The notes under the pieces: generated by a model
Seen by the model: the letters and a program-made list of their open reading frames with translations, nothing else
Databases searched by the model: none
Told to the model about the DNA's origin: nothing
Assembly (NCBI GenBank): GCA_023391635.1
Contig: JAEWAQ010000034.1
Span: 1-6,462 of the forward strand
Length of the DNA stretch: 6,462 nucleotides
Source of the DNA: Bacillota bacterium
GTDB taxonomy: Bacteria > Bacillota > Bacilli > Paenibacillales > Paenibacillaceae
Direction of reading: 5' to 3'
In this document: piece by piece, positions 5,525-6,462 of the stretch
Layout of the letters: each line of letters starts with the position of its first letter
Numbering within the stretch: the first letter of the stretch is position 1
Position numbers and translations under genes: made by a program

Positions 5525-6462
5525 TTGCCGGGTTTCCGCAAGTTTCTGCAACTGCGCGCCAAATTCGTCATCCTGCTCGTCCTGCTGATTACGATCCCGT
5601 TCGTCGTCAGCGGCATCGCCACTTATCGCAAATATTCATCGGATGTCGAACGCAATACGCGCGAATCTACATTAAAGATCATGGAACAGATGAAGCTGAA
5701 TTTGGACCGGTACGTGCAGGAGATCGATCGGGTGACGCAGGCTCCTCTCTATGACCGGGAAGTGCTGGACATCCTCATCCGCCATAGCGGACGTTACGAC
5801 CCCGGCGTCTATCTGTCGGCGGAAGAGTCGAATAAAATCAGTCTGTTTCTATCCTCCTTCGCCAGCGAACGGACGGAAATCGAACGGATGATGATCTTCG
5901 CGTATGACGGCGGTCTGTTCAGCAATTCGAGCAACAATATCGATATTCACTGGGCGAAGGATAACGGCGATTGGCAAAATCCTGTTCATGAAGCGGGGGG
6001 AGGATTGACCATCGTCCCTCCGCATACCGTCCACTACTACTCTCAGCCTCGTCAAGTCATCTCCATTGCCAGAGAAATTGTTCATCCTGACACGCTAATG
6101 CCGCTGGGGATTATGAAGGTCGACCTCACGGTGAAAGGATTTCAACGCGTGCTGTCCTTCGTCGATTTTACGCCGAACAGCCGTTTTTTTATTTACAATC
6201 GGGATCGCGAACTTCTGTATCCGTTCGAACTGGCAGGCGACGAGCAATGGCTATATGAACGTGTCATCCATGATACGCCGGACCATATCGCGTCATCGGT
6301 CTACTCCAGTTACAGCAAGCTGACGCTCGTCGGGAACATACCGTACGATGACTTGCTTCATGACGCCAGGGAACTTACCACCTACACCGCGGCGATATCG
6401 ATCTTCTCGCTGATTGCCGCCTATATCATTGCCGTGCTGGCCGCGGATCGGCTTGTCAAGCC
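5525..6462 (+). CDS. YesM-like sensor histidine kinase, N-terminal part (3' end outside window)
   Basis: 312 codons are visible, from a TTG start to the window edge. A short basic N-terminus (FRKFLQLRAKF) is followed by a membrane helix at about 14-34 (FVILLVLLITIPFVVSGIA). Residues of about 35-285 form an extracellular sensor region resembling dCache domains, with an ISIAREIVHPDTLMPLGIMKVD segment typical of the family. A second membrane helix begins near 287 (AAISIFSLIAAYIIAVLAA) and is followed by RLVKP, where the HAMP linker usually starts. The kinase core is not in the window, so the call rests on this layout, which is common in Paenibacillus sugar-responsive two-component systems. It probably senses an extracellular carbohydrate or a binding-protein complex, and a YesN-type response regulator and ABC transporter genes would be expected downstream. 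It lies 96 bases after the SDR gene in the same direction. Confidence 0.82.
   Translation, partial: MPGFRKFLQLRAKFVILLVLLITIPFVVSGIATYRKYSSDVERNTRESTLKIMEQMKLNLDRYVQEIDRVTQAPLYDREVLDILIRHSGRYDPGVYLSAEESNKISLFLSSFASERTEIERMMIFAYDGGLFSNSSNNIDIHWAKDNGDWQNPVHEAGGGLTIVPPHTVHYYSQPRQVISIAREIVHPDTLMPLGIMKVDLTVKGFQRVLSFVDFTPNSRFFIYNRDRELLYPFELAGDEQWLYERVIHDTPDHIASSVYSSYSKLTLVGNIPYDDLLHDARELTTYTAAISIFSLIAAYIIAVLAADRLVK

Overview
The window looks like chromosomal DNA of a soil-type Firmicute, most likely Paenibacillus or a close relative. This is inferred from three things: strong AGGAGG-type ribosome binding sites, an AraC-family regulator with a YesM-like (dCache plus second membrane helix) sensor-kinase N-terminus around sugar-acid genes, and a moderately high GC backbone interrupted by AT-rich genes. 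The genus is a guess from gene style, not from a marker gene.

Left part (1-971) is accessory. Two different small GNAT acetyltransferase genes lie in the same direction: the first is cut by the window edge, and the second (478-906) is complete and very AT-rich. Each is followed by a GC-rich palindromic element. The first element (about 252-434) is complete: its ends are inverted repeats, it contains inner hairpins, and it ends in GTTAAGC. The second (924-971) keeps only the left arm, which begins with the complementary GCTTAAC. The pattern of gene, folded element, gene, folded element resembles a gene-cassette array, with GTTRRRY/RYYYAAC motifs like those of integron attC sites. No integrase is visible.

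Middle left (973-1373) holds a decayed C-terminal fragment of a ricin-type (QxW) carbohydrate-binding domain, joined abruptly to the broken second element. It is followed by a perfect 21-bp inverted repeat.

Right part (1382-6462) is a metabolic locus. An AraC-family regulator (minus strand, with a good sigma-A promoter) diverges from a tight three-gene operon: an enolase-superfamily (mandelate racemase-like) sugar-acid dehydratase, an RraA-like aldolase-type protein, and a short-chain dehydrogenase. The genes are 21 and 13 bases apart, and each has its own Shine-Dalgarno. A 32-base near-perfect palindrome sits just before the first operon gene and is a candidate operator or leader hairpin. 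Together the genes suggest a dehydration / oxidation / aldol-cleavage route for an acid sugar whose identity the sequence does not give. After a 96-base gap a YesM-type sensor kinase begins with a TTG codon and runs off the window; a sugar transporter may lie beyond it, but none is seen here.
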